Part shown: positions 26,090 through 33,981 of the stretch, piece by piece
Layout: each line of letters begins with the position of its first letter
How positions within the stretch are numbered: position 1 is the first letter of the stretch
NCBI GenBank assembly: GCA_036826635.1
Contig: DAISVY010000011.1
Span: 1 to 64,000, forward strand
Origin: DAISVY01 sp036826635
GTDB taxonomy: Bacteria > Zixibacteria > MSB-5A5 > GN15 > FEB-12
DNA length: 64,000 nt
Direction of reading: 5' to 3'
Notes under the pieces: model-generated
Told to the model about the DNA's origin: nothing
The model's database searches: none
The model's input: the letters and a program-made list of their open reading frames with translations, nothing else
Position numbers and translations under genes: made by a program

Positions 26090-26584
26090 CTATCGTTTGT
26101 AACCTATCTTCCGGAGAAAATCGATTCTCTCCTGTTTGTCACTTTCCGTTTCTATTCCGGCCGGGCTTTGCCCGTCTATCACACCCAGAACACCGCGTCC
26201 CAACTGCGACTGGACCACCAGCACTTCAAGCGGATTGGCCGTGGCGCAGAAAATATGACAGACTTCCTCGACGTTTTTCACCCGGGCCAGCACATTGACC
26301 GGAAAACCGTCCCGCAGATAAATGAAAAACGTATGGCCGCAGCCGACATCGAAAGCCGCTTTCCGGGCCAGTCCTGTCAGATCTTCATCGTTCCCGTCGG
26401 TTCGCACCAGACGCTTTTGCGAAGCCTCACAGAAAGCGATACCGAACTTAATCGTCGGCGACGACGATACCAGCGTTTCATAGAGGTCTTCTACCGTCTT
26501 GATGAAGTGCGACTGCCCGAATATGACGTTCAGTCCCTCGGGTATCTCCACCGCGACCAGGTGCTCTTTGTAATTGTTACTCAC
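26090..26584 (-). CDS. Adenosine-specific kinase family protein
   Basis: A 164-residue protein of the family named from an archaeal adenosine-specific kinase structure (DUF355). Typical segments are GQSHFIKTVEDLYE, IKFGIAFCEASQKRLVR, GHTFFIYLRDGFPVNVL, VKNVEEVCHIFCATANP and the ending LGVIDGQSPAGIE...IDFLRKIGYK. Members are thought to bind or phosphorylate adenosine, but activity is weakly established. A GTG at 26584 with AAGGGA six bases upstream is the best start; it overlaps the preceding gene's stop. A longer start at 26611 is possible but has no ribosome site. Confidence 0.8.
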   Translation of the reverse strand: MSNNYKEHLVAVEIPEGLNVIFGQSHFIKTVEDLYETLVSSSPTIKFGIAFCEASQKRLVRTDGNDEDLTGLARKAAFDVGCGHTFFIYLRDGFPVNVLARVKNVEEVCHIFCATANPLEVLVVQSQLGRGVLGVIDGQSPAGIETESDKQERIDFLRKIGYKR

Positions 26585-27389
26585 TGTTATTCCCTTCCTC
26601 GAATATCGCATCGTCCAGGCCCGTATTTACGATCGGGTTACGAAAATACTCCGTGCCGACGAAACTGACGCCGAAAAATAACACGGCCTTCCCTTTCCCC
26701 TCTATATCAAAGCGACGCGGCAGCCAGAACCCTTCCGGCCCCGGGCCATAGGAAACCGACATGTTCAATTCCCTTAGCCGAAACATCGCTTTCTTCGCGA
26801 GCTTAGCCGGCGAGAAATCAACGTGCACGAGGTGAAACGACTCGGCTTCGAAATAGTAATCGCCATTAATAAGGCTGTCCGTTTCCTCGCGCGCCCGTAC
26901 CCGGAAATGATGGCACACATAGTCGTCTATCTTTCCGTCGGCCACCCCGAGATATTCGATATCGTACAAATCGCGATGGTCGGGCCGAAACGGAGTGTGC
27001 AGCGACATCGATATATCCCGACCTTTGCGCTTGCGCCTTTTCTCTATTCGTTTGGCTGCTTCCTCCCGGAGTTCTTCCTCTGTTTTTCGCTTCCCTTCCT
27101 TGTAATACTCCAGGTAGTCCTCGTGAAGCAACGTCGTGTCAGGCAGGTACTTGATAAAGACACGCTTGACGAACCGAACCTTTTCCCTGAATCCCTTGTC
27201 CCCTTCGTCTTCGAGTTCCACATACTCCGACTCAAGGACAACGTCTCTCAACTCTTCACGCTGCTGGTGTTCAACCGCCAGAACGCGCTCGATGATGGCT
27301 TCCGGGTCGATGCCGCTATCATTGCCGGCGGCCAGACCACTCGCCCATCCGAGTATCACCAGGAGAACGGCTCGTCTCAGCATACCCAT
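26577..27389 (-). CDS. Exported protein of unknown function
   Basis: A 270-residue protein with a signal peptide (about 1-22). The rest is highly charged: a Lys/Arg/Glu-rich helical stretch at about 95-125 (KRKTEEELREEAAKRIEKR), then strands such as DYVCHHFRVRAREE, YYFEAESFHLVHVDF and GFWLPRRFDIEGKGK. The pattern recalls the LolA-like outer-membrane lipoprotein-sorting fold ('d...g....v....l...p....') but I cannot confirm it. It follows the HEAT-cyclophilin gene by three bases and overlaps the adenosine-specific kinase gene, so it is co-translated with both. Confidence 0.6.
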   Translation of the reverse strand: MGMLRRAVLLVILGWASGLAAGNDSGIDPEAIIERVLAVEHQQREELRDVVLESEYVELEDEGDKGFREKVRFVKRVFIKYLPDTTLLHEDYLEYYKEGKRKTEEELREEAAKRIEKRRKRKGRDISMSLHTPFRPDHRDLYDIEYLGVADGKIDDYVCHHFRVRAREETDSLINGDYYFEAESFHLVHVDFSPAKLAKKAMFRLRELNMSVSYGPGPEGFWLPRRFDIEGKGKAVLFFGVSFVGTEYFRNPIVNTGLDDAIFEEGNNSE

Positions 27390-27392
27390 AGT

Positions 27393-29387
27393 TTACCCTT
27401 CACGAATAACTATGCTTTCGATGACGTCCCCGACCACCAGTCGATCCACCACATCCATCCCCCCGGTGACCTGCCCGAACACGGTGTAACGAGCCTCAAG
27501 GCGAGGAACGGACGAGTGCGTGATAAAAAACTGCGAGCCGCCGGTATCGCGACCCGAGGTTGCCATACCCACCGTGCCGCGAAGGTACGCTCGATCCGAA
27601 TACTCACAGCGGATGAACCAGGCCGGGCCGCCCCAACCATCGCCGCGCGGATCGCCCGACTGAACCACGAAATTGGGAACCACCCGATGGAAAGTCAGAC
27701 CGTTGTAAAATCCGTCCTCGACCAATTCTTTGAAATTCAGAACGGTCAAAGGGGCAACGTCGAAATACAGTTCGATTTCAATCTCGCCTTTATCGGTAAC
27801 AATGACCGCCGTGGGGTTGTGTTCGTATTTCTTGAGGGCTTTTTCAATATCTCCCTCGGACAACCGGGTTGCCGCCGGAGGCACCATGCCCATCCGGTCT
27901 TCCTGCAATTTATCGCGGTAGAGCCGGGCGGTTTCGTAACGGACAACATATTCCGGATCGAGCAGGCCGGCGATGAGTATTTCCATGACGGTCGTGTCGC
28001 GACCCAGACTGTCAAGCATCTCACCGGCCACCGCCACCAGCGAACGTCTGATATCAACATCAAGATCGGGACCCAATTCCATCATACTCTTCAATTGCGG
28101 CAGATAGTCGACCCGTTTGCGGCGCCCGATTTGATCCAGAGCCAGACAGACGAGGACGAAATCAAAATCGTCAAGAGCTTTGTCCAGATAGAAACCGACA
28201 TTCTCCGAATCGACTTTTATCAGAGCGTCAAAAGCCGACGCCCGCACCATGGGGTCCTCGTGTGCGAACAGCATAGCCAGTCGGGGAACAACCCCGGACC
28301 GCTCCAACTCGCCGTAGGCCTCGGCACAGGCCGCCGCGACTGATGGCACGGGTGTGCTGCTGACCAGAGAGTCGATCAAATTGATGGCACGATCCTGCTG
28401 CACCACGGCCAGATACTTGATCGCCGCGGCCACCACGTTGTCCGACAGCCCGGAGCGAAGATGCATGGTGGCGGTTTCAACGCCAAGCGCACTGCCGTGT
28501 TCTCTCAGGGCATCGATGAGCACGATTATCAGTTTCTCGTCATCCGTCCGTCCGAGCTTGCGGCTCAAATAGCCCGGCGCCGTTTTATCCTTCGACCGAC
28601 GCAACCCCTCCACCGCCTGAGCCACTACGCGCGGGTCGGTATCGTTTAATGAAAGAGCGAGCAAATGAGCGGCCTCCGGCGAATCCGAAACCGCCAGACC
28701 TTCAAGGGAGATAATGCGCACGAAAGGGTTGGCGTCGGCCTGATGTTCGACAAACACCGGCGTCGCCTTTTGCACGCCCAGACGGGCCAATGTGTACAAT
28801 GCGGCCACCTGCACAACGCTGTCCGTTTCCTGACGGATAAAGGGAATAAGGCTCTCGGCGTTCCTGCGAGCACCCGCATACAAAAGGCCCCGGCAGACCG
28901 CTTCCCGAACATCCGGCGATGGGTGCGAAAGGTAACCCTCCAGAAGCGCACCAACTTCCGCCATCGTGCTGTCGGCCAGACGGCCGGCGGCTTCCACTGC
29001 CCGGGCGGTAACCGCCGAGGGTAAATCAGCGGCTGTTTCCAGCAGGGGCTCGGCCAGTTCATGGTGATCCGTCAGACCGAGGGCAAAGGCGGCTGTCGAT
29101 GCCACGTCCAAAGACGGATCATGCAACATGGGCATAAGCAGCTTCCCCGAGCGTGCCCCGCCGATCCGCCCCACCGCCAGAGCGGCCTTTTGCCGCACCT
29201 GGGCCGAATCGTCGACCAGAAAAGTCTCCAGTTGCTTATTGAGACGGCGCTGGTCCTCGATATGAATAACACGGGCCAGTTTCTCGGTAAAAGTTCTCTC
29301 TCGGAGGGTGTCGTAAAGAAAATAGGCGACGAACGCAAATAAAACGACCGCCGCCGCGGCCGCGATGACTCTGATAAAGCTTTTCAT
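27393..29387 (-). CDS. Membrane-anchored HEAT-repeat protein fused to a cyclophilin peptidyl-prolyl isomerase
   Basis: A 664-residue protein with three parts: an N-terminal membrane anchor (about 5-27), ten or so HEAT-like helical repeats (about 55-480), and a C-terminal cyclophilin domain (about 510-664). The isomerase motifs are intact: FHRVVPNFVVQSGDPRGDG with the catalytic Arg, GSQFFIT, and the final YTVFGQVTGGMDVVDRL. The protein most likely faces the periplasm and combines a protein-binding solenoid with a folding enzyme. A promoter (TTGACG, 17 bp, TAGATT) ends 11 bases upstream of the ATG and there is no Shine-Dalgarno. First gene of a five-gene operon. Confidence 0.88.
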   Translation of the reverse strand: MKSFIRVIAAAAAVVLFAFVAYFLYDTLRERTFTEKLARVIHIEDQRRLNKQLETFLVDDSAQVRQKAALAVGRIGGARSGKLLMPMLHDPSLDVASTAAFALGLTDHHELAEPLLETAADLPSAVTARAVEAAGRLADSTMAEVGALLEGYLSHPSPDVREAVCRGLLYAGARRNAESLIPFIRQETDSVVQVAALYTLARLGVQKATPVFVEHQADANPFVRIISLEGLAVSDSPEAAHLLALSLNDTDPRVVAQAVEGLRRSKDKTAPGYLSRKLGRTDDEKLIIVLIDALREHGSALGVETATMHLRSGLSDNVVAAAIKYLAVVQQDRAINLIDSLVSSTPVPSVAAACAEAYGELERSGVVPRLAMLFAHEDPMVRASAFDALIKVDSENVGFYLDKALDDFDFVLVCLALDQIGRRKRVDYLPQLKSMMELGPDLDVDIRRSLVAVAGEMLDSLGRDTTVMEILIAGLLDPEYVVRYETARLYRDKLQEDRMGMVPPAATRLSEGDIEKALKKYEHNPTAVIVTDKGEIEIELYFDVAPLTVLNFKELVEDGFYNGLTFHRVVPNFVVQSGDPRGDGWGGPAWFIRCEYSDRAYLRGTVGMATSGRDTGGSQFFITHSSVPRLEARYTVFGQVTGGMDVVDRLVVGDVIESIVIREG

Positions 29388-29398
29388 ACGCAGCCATG

Positions 29399-29427
29399 AA
29401 TCTAAGAGCGCTCAAAGCGGGCGTCAA
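29399..29427 (-). promoter_or_regulatory. Promoter of the HEAT-cyclophilin operon, near-leaderless
   Basis: Minus strand: TTGACG (29422-29427), 17 bp spacer, TAGATT (29399-29404), 11 bases to the ATG. The transcript would start about four bases before the start codon. Confidence 0.5.
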
Positions 29428-29463
29428 CTCATTTAATGATGCCCCCATGCCCCGGCCACAAGG

Positions 29464-29495
29464 CAAAATAAAACCCCTGGTGGTTAGGCAGGGGT
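29464..29495 (-). terminator. Intrinsic terminator between KARI-like and HEAT-cyclophilin genes
   Basis: Minus strand: ACCCCTG / CAGGGGT (29473-29495) with a nine-base loop, then TTTTATTTT. It could end the KARI-like transcript, whose stop is 250 bases upstream, or a short RNA from the promoter-like pair at 29523-29550. Confidence 0.65.
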
Positions 29496-29744
29496 CTGGT
29501 CTAACAGTACGTGGTACCGTTTTCTATATTGTCAGAATAAAAATTAGCAAACCCCATGCCGGTGGCGGTTCAATCTCGCATCTAACTCATTACACTCTAA
29601 TTGATTATTCCTCAACGGCCCAAACCGACCCTCGGCTGTGCAAGCCTGTTCATTTTTTGAACATAAGGTTACCGGAAATGGTCGTTTGGAGTCAACCTGT
29701 GCTACGTAATGCACCCTGCCCCCCGGCTCGGCGTTCGGGGTCGA

Positions 29745-30710
29745 CTATCGGGCAAATTTGCGGGCCGCCTTCTCCAGCCTGGGGTTGGTCAGTGACCTGA
29801 CGGCTTGGTCAAGATCTGCTATCTCTTTGTCGCTCAATCGCTCCAACCGCCGGGCAAACCGCCCGGAATTGATCTCTTCGTAGATTTTCTGCATACGTTT
29901 CTTCGCGGAGGCGTCGATTATTTTCGGCCCGGCCAAAACCGAACCGTATCGGGCCGCCACCGATATCCGGGCGAACATCCCCTCAATACCATACTTCTTA
30001 ATAAGGTCAACGATTAGATCCAGTTGGTAGGCAACTTCAAGATAAGCGTTCTCGGCCTTAAGACCATTGGTCACCAGTGTTTCAAACCCGCTCTTTATCA
30101 ACGCCGCCAGTCCCCCGCAGAGCACCGCCTGCTCACCGAAGAGATCACCCACCGCTTCCTGCTCGAAGGTCGTTTCGATCAGATTCCGACGTCCGATACC
30201 GATCCCCCTCGCCATGGCAAGCGCTGTCCCTGCCGCGTGCCCGCTTGCGTCGCGCTCCACCGCGAAAAATCCCGAGATGGAACGCTCGCCTTCGTACTCC
30301 CGCCGCACCGCCACTCCGGGTCCGTGCGGCGCCACCAGAAACACGTCGCCGTCCTCCGCGGGCCTGACCAGACCAAAATGCACCGACAGGCCGTGAAGAA
30401 ACCAAAGCGAGGCGCCGGACCGAAGGTTCGGGGCTATATCCGTTCGATATACCCGGCCGTGCAGGTGATCGGGAAAGGCGAAACAAACGATCCCGGCGGC
30501 CGCCACCGCGTCGGCGACCCGGTGAATGTCCTGCATCCCTTCCCGACGAGCCCGGGCACGTGATTTTGATCCGGCTGGCAGTCCCACAACCACCGGATAG
30601 CCCGAATCCCTCAGGTTAAGAGCCACGGCCCGACCCTGTGAACCATAACCGACCACGGCTACCACAGATCGGCGCCGTGACGGCTTTTTGTCGTTGCGCT
30701 TTGCGGTCAT
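29745..30710 (-). CDS. Ketol-acid reductoisomerase homologue with altered active site
   Basis: A 321-residue protein aligned end to end with class I KARI (IlvC): Rossmann GYGSQGRAVALNLRDSG (21-37), SLWFLHGLSVHFG (H106), then VAPHGPG, ETTFEQEAVGDLFGEQAVLCGG (D189, E193), AYLEVAYQLDLIVDL (E225) and ARISVAARYG (S250). Two conserved residues differ: the lysine of PKGPG is histidine (H129) and the glutamate of 'HELKLIVD' is glutamine (Q229). D189, E193, E225 and S250 remain. Metal and substrate handling may be changed. No other ilv gene is nearby. The promoter -10 ends six bases before the ATG, so the mRNA is probably leaderless. Confidence 0.8.
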   Translation of the reverse strand: MTAKRNDKKPSRRRSVVAVVGYGSQGRAVALNLRDSGYPVVVGLPAGSKSRARARREGMQDIHRVADAVAAAGIVCFAFPDHLHGRVYRTDIAPNLRSGASLWFLHGLSVHFGLVRPAEDGDVFLVAPHGPGVAVRREYEGERSISGFFAVERDASGHAAGTALAMARGIGIGRRNLIETTFEQEAVGDLFGEQAVLCGGLAALIKSGFETLVTNGLKAENAYLEVAYQLDLIVDLIKKYGIEGMFARISVAARYGSVLAGPKIIDASAKKRMQKIYEEINSGRFARRLERLSDKEIADLDQAVRSLTNPRLEKAARKFAR

Positions 30711-30716
30711 GCCGTT

Positions 30717-30745
30717 AATATAGGGTCCTGTAATACGATTGCCAA
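30717..30745 (-). promoter_or_regulatory. Leaderless promoter of the KARI-like gene
   Basis: Minus strand: TTGGCA (30740-30745), 17 bp spacer, TATATT (30717-30722), then AACGGC and ATG. The start point would coincide with the A of the start codon. The region to the divergent nadC is only 56 bases. Confidence 0.65.
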
Positions 30746-30766
30746 CTATCAGGACGGGACACGAAA

Positions 30767-31651
30767 ATGAATGATTATCATAATGTAATAGTGGAGCTGG
30801 CCCGGGCGGCGCTCAGAGAAGATGTCGGCAAAGGGGACCTTACGTCTCTGGCCTGTCTGTTGCCCGATACGGCCGAGGGTACGATTGTCGCCAAATCCGA
30901 CGGTGTGCTGAGTGGTGTTGAAGCGGCGACGACCGTTTTTGAGATGGTCGATTCGGCCAACACTATCAATTTCAAAAAGGTCGACGGTGATTCCTTCCAA
31001 GCGGGGGATGTAATTGCCGAAATCGAAGGGCTCAACCAGACGATACTCGCTTCGGAGCGGACAGCATTGAACTTCCTGGGGCATCTCAGCGGCATAGCCA
31101 CGCTCACCCACGCATTCGTCGACAAACTGAAAGGTACCCGGGCACAGTTGCTTGATACCCGCAAGACCACGCCCGGCTGGCGATTGCTGGAGAAGAAGGC
31201 CGTCGTTGACGGGGGTGGTCACAACCACCGCATCGGCCTTTTCGACATGATCCTGATAAAGGACAATCATATTGCCAGTGCCGGTTCTATCGCCGACGCG
31301 ATCAGTCAGACCCGTGAATATCTCGACTCGCCGGATTTTCGCCTTCAGTTCGAAACCAAGGCCGAAGATATTCTGATCGAAGTTGAAGTTACCAACGAAG
31401 CCCAATTGAAGGAAGCTATCGAGGCGGGGGTGGACCGTTTGCTGCTGGACAATCAGACAATACCGTCGCTCACACAACTGGTGAAAACTGCGCGCGCGCT
31501 GAACCCCGAGATAAAGCTGGAAGCTTCGGGGAATGTTACGCTTGAGACCATCGCCGACATCGCCGCTACCGGGGTCGATTTCATTTCGGCAGGGGCGATC
31601 ACACATTCCGCCCCGGCGGCCGATTTCTCCCTGCGCCTGACAGAACGGTAA
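30767..31651 (+). CDS. nadC: Nicotinate-nucleotide pyrophosphorylase (quinolinate phosphoribosyltransferase)
   Basis: A 294-residue NadC, which turns quinolinate and PRPP into nicotinate mononucleotide in NAD synthesis. The family path is complete: ALREDVGKGDLTS near the N terminus, LNFLGHLSGIATLT, LDTRKTTPGWR, DMILIKDNHI, then DRLLLDNQ and LEASGNVTLETIADIAATGVDFIS. Arg and Lys residues that bind quinolinate and PRPP are in these segments. The stop overlaps the birA start (TAATG), so the two are coupled. No nadA or nadB is in the window. Confidence 0.96.
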   Translation: MNDYHNVIVELARAALREDVGKGDLTSLACLLPDTAEGTIVAKSDGVLSGVEAATTVFEMVDSANTINFKKVDGDSFQAGDVIAEIEGLNQTILASERTALNFLGHLSGIATLTHAFVDKLKGTRAQLLDTRKTTPGWRLLEKKAVVDGGGHNHRIGLFDMILIKDNHIASAGSIADAISQTREYLDSPDFRLQFETKAEDILIEVEVTNEAQLKEAIEAGVDRLLLDNQTIPSLTQLVKTARALNPEIKLEASGNVTLETIADIAATGVDFISAGAITHSAPAADFSLRLTER

Positions 31652-32646
31652 TGAACAAAACTGCCTTTGACCGACTCGGCGAGCGATTGATTGCGCTGCT
31701 TCGCACCCAACCGGACCGCACGTACGGCTGGGAAGAATTGGCACGCGAACTCAAAACCGAACGTCCCGATATCGAACAAGCCGCCCGTGTTGCCCTGTCG
31801 TGGGAGTACGAACTCGAAATACATCCCCTGGCCGGGCTGGCCTTCGTCGCCGCACCGGACGCTCTAATCGAAACCGAAATATCGCACGATCTCAACACTG
31901 AAATGCTGGGCCGCAAACTGGCCTGTTACAAATCGGTAAAATCCACCAACGATATCGCCTCCCGCCTTGCGGCCTCGGGAGCCCCCGACGGGACCATCGT
32001 CACCGCCGAACAGCAGACGGCCGGTCGCGGTCGTCTTGGCCGCAACTGGCATTCTCCTCCAAGGACGGGGATCTATCTCTCGGTGGTGCTTCGTCCGGAC
32101 ATTCCCCCCGAAAACGCCCCCGGTCTGTCGGTGGCCACCGCCGTGGCCCTGGCCGATACCTTCGCCGCTTATTCTCCCGGTCGGGTGCAGATAAAATGGC
32201 CCAATGACGTCTTTATCAACTCTCGCAAAGCCGCCGGGATTCTCTGCGAACTCACGGCCGAGCGCCGCCGGGTCAATTACCTTGTCGTCGGTGTGGGAAT
32301 AAACGTCAATCACCAAAAAGACGATTTCCCGCCCGATTTGCGTGACATGGCCACGTCGTTGTGTCGAGAGTTGGGGGACGCAGTCAACCGCGTGGAGCTA
32401 CTCAAATCGTTTTTGCGGCATCTTGAGAGGGAATACGGGGACTATTGCCAATCCGGTTTGGCGGCTGCTCATGACAAGGTCCATCGGTACTCATTCCTGC
32501 TCGGCCGGGAGGTCACGGTGGAGTCCGGTCGATGTCGTATCACGGGGCAGGCTATGGAGATAGACGCCAGGGGCTGTTTGGTGCTGGCCACTTCCGACGG
32601 CCCGGCCGTCATCACCGCCGGCGACGTTACGGTGGTGAAAGGGTAA
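31651..32646 (+). CDS. birA: Bifunctional biotin-[acetyl-CoA-carboxylase] ligase / biotin repressor
   Basis: A 331-residue BirA. The N-terminal winged helix (about 1-65: LIALLRTQPDRTYGWEELARELK) suggests DNA binding as in bifunctional BirA. The ligase core has KSTNDIASRLA, TVVTAEQQTAGRGRLGRNW-type biotin loop (TAEQQTAGRGRLGRNW), IKWPNDV with the biotin-contacting Lys, and GILCEL. A small C-terminal SH3-like domain follows. It biotinylates carboxylase carrier proteins and may repress biotin genes. Coupled to nadC by a TAATG overlap. Confidence 0.95.
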   Translation: MNKTAFDRLGERLIALLRTQPDRTYGWEELARELKTERPDIEQAARVALSWEYELEIHPLAGLAFVAAPDALIETEISHDLNTEMLGRKLACYKSVKSTNDIASRLAASGAPDGTIVTAEQQTAGRGRLGRNWHSPPRTGIYLSVVLRPDIPPENAPGLSVATAVALADTFAAYSPGRVQIKWPNDVFINSRKAAGILCELTAERRRVNYLVVGVGINVNHQKDDFPPDLRDMATSLCRELGDAVNRVELLKSFLRHLEREYGDYCQSGLAAAHDKVHRYSFLLGREVTVESGRCRITGQAMEIDARGCLVLATSDGPAVITAGDVTVVKG

Positions 32647-32660
32647 GTCTCTTCCCCCTC

Positions 32661-32689
32661 TTGCCAAAACCCGAGGCTTGGCGTATACT
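32661..32689 (+). promoter_or_regulatory. Leaderless promoter of the IscU-like gene
   Basis: TTGCCA (32661-32666), 17 bp spacer, TATACT (32684-32689), then eight bases to the ATG at 32698. No Shine-Dalgarno lies in that short interval. It separates the scaffold gene from the nadC-birA operon. Confidence 0.65.
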
Positions 32690-32697
32690 ACCCGCCT

Positions 32698-33087
32698 ATG
32701 TTTACTGAAACTTTCATGGACCACTTCAATAACCCTCGCTATGCCGAGGATATTGAAAACCCCGACGCCGTGGGCGTTATCGGGGACCCGGGTTGCGGTG
32801 ATTTCGTCCGCGTTATGATAAAGGTCAAGGACCACAAAATTACCGACCTGGCCTGCAAAACATTCGGCTGCGCCGCCGCTATCGCCACCAGTTCCGCCGC
32901 CACCGAAATGGTCGTGGGCAAAACGTTCGAGGAAATAATAAAAATCGAACCGGAGGATGTCGTAACTTTTCTGGGCGGCCTGCCCGAAGCCAAACAACAT
33001 TGCTCCAATCTGGCTATCTACGCTATCCGTCTGGCTATAAAGAATTACCTCGAAGCCGAACTCAAAGCGCAACAGCCACCGGAGTAA
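32698..33087 (+). CDS. Iron-sulfur cluster assembly scaffold, IscU/NifU N-domain type
   Basis: A 129-residue IscU-family scaffold. All cluster-assembly ligands are present: C33 with D35 in DPGCGDF, C58 in KTFGCAAAIATSS, and H101-C102 in KQHCSNLA. The C-terminal helix carries the LAIYAIRLAIKNY segment. It builds [2Fe-2S]/[4Fe-4S] clusters with a cysteine desulfurase; no iscS lies beside it, and the class V aminotransferase at 1.2-2.3 kb has no clear desulfurase loop. Expression looks independent, from a leaderless promoter eight bases upstream. mutM follows after 39 bases. Confidence 0.92.
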   Translation: MFTETFMDHFNNPRYAEDIENPDAVGVIGDPGCGDFVRVMIKVKDHKITDLACKTFGCAAAIATSSAATEMVVGKTFEEIIKIEPEDVVTFLGGLPEAKQHCSNLAIYAIRLAIKNYLEAELKAQQPPE

Positions 33088-33126
33088 ACCTCCCGCAACC
33101 CGACGCCAGACCTTTCCCCGACCGCC

Positions 33127-33981
33127 ATGCCGGAGCTTCCCGAAGTTGAAACCGTTGTCCGAGGCCTTCGCCGGGTTATTCTCGGGCGCACTATCGCTTC
33201 AGTGTGGACCAACGCTCCATCGGCCTCAATCGAGATAAGCCGTACTCTCAAAGCGCGCACGCTGAACGCGGCTATACACGGGCGGACCATCAAAGCCGTC
33301 GAGCGGCGCGGGAAGAATATCCTCATTTCCCTGAGTGGCGATTTGACGCTGTGGGCACACCTCAAAATGACCGGCCGCTTCCTGTATACGGACAAAAACA
33401 CACCGGTCGACAAGCATGACCTGGCACGGTTCGATTTTGCTCCGGACAAACACGCCGACGGCTGCGAGTTACGTTTCAACGACTACCGCCGTTTCGGACG
33501 GCTCCGCGTATATCCCGACCGGGAGCTATGGCAACAAAACGGTCTGGCCCGGCTGGGTCCGGAACCGTTGGAGATAACAGCCGAAGATTTCGTGGCCCTT
33601 TGCTATCGCCGCCCGCGCATGATAAAACCGGCCTTGCTGGATCAGAGCTTCGTGGCCGGCCTGGGGAATATATACGCCGACGAATCGCTCTATGCGGCCC
33701 GTATCCACCCCTGCCGTTTGACCACCTCAATCTCGCGCCGGAAACTGATCGAGCTGCACGGCCACATCCAAAGGCTTCTCAGGAAAGCTATCGAACTAAT
33801 GGGGACATCGGTGGACACTTACGCCGGGGTCAACGGCCAGCCCGGTTCGTTCCAGAATTATCTCAGGGTATACGGCAAAGAAAATCTGCCCTGCGAACGC
33901 TGCGGGGCTACGATATTACGACGTCGGATCGGTTCACGCTCGGCCCATTACTGCCCGCGCTGTCAGCGTGAACGGGAATAA
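33127..33981 (+). CDS. mutM: DNA-formamidopyrimidine glycosylase (Fpg/MutM)
   Basis: A 284-residue Fpg. It begins MPELPEVETVVRGL: after removal of Met, the proline is the Schiff-base nucleophile and E3 the acid. The LWAHLKMTGRF segment holds the conserved Lys, DQSFVAGLGNIYADE is the helix-two-turn-helix, and CERCGATILRRRIGSRSAHY plus CPRC is the C-terminal zinc finger. It removes 8-oxoguanine and formamidopyrimidines. No Shine-Dalgarno is evident, so it probably relies on read-through from the scaffold gene. Its stop is directly next to the stop of the convergent ABC ATPase gene. Confidence 0.97.
   Translation: MPELPEVETVVRGLRRVILGRTIASVWTNAPSASIEISRTLKARTLNAAIHGRTIKAVERRGKNILISLSGDLTLWAHLKMTGRFLYTDKNTPVDKHDLARFDFAPDKHADGCELRFNDYRRFGRLRVYPDRELWQQNGLARLGPEPLEITAEDFVALCYRRPRMIKPALLDQSFVAGLGNIYADESLYAARIHPCRLTTSISRRKLIELHGHIQRLLRKAIELMGTSVDTYAGVNGQPGSFQNYLRVYGKENLPCERCGATILRRRIGSRSAHYCPRCQRERE

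Larger units (their letters stand above)
29388..29744. other. Intergenic region between the KARI-like and HEAT-cyclophilin genes
   Basis: No gene is supported in these 357 bases. They contain the HEAT-cyclophilin promoter, an intrinsic terminator at 29464-29495, and a second minus-strand promoter-like pair (TTGCTA 29545-29550, 16 bp, TATAGA 29523-29528) placed just upstream of that terminator. Confidence 0.45.
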
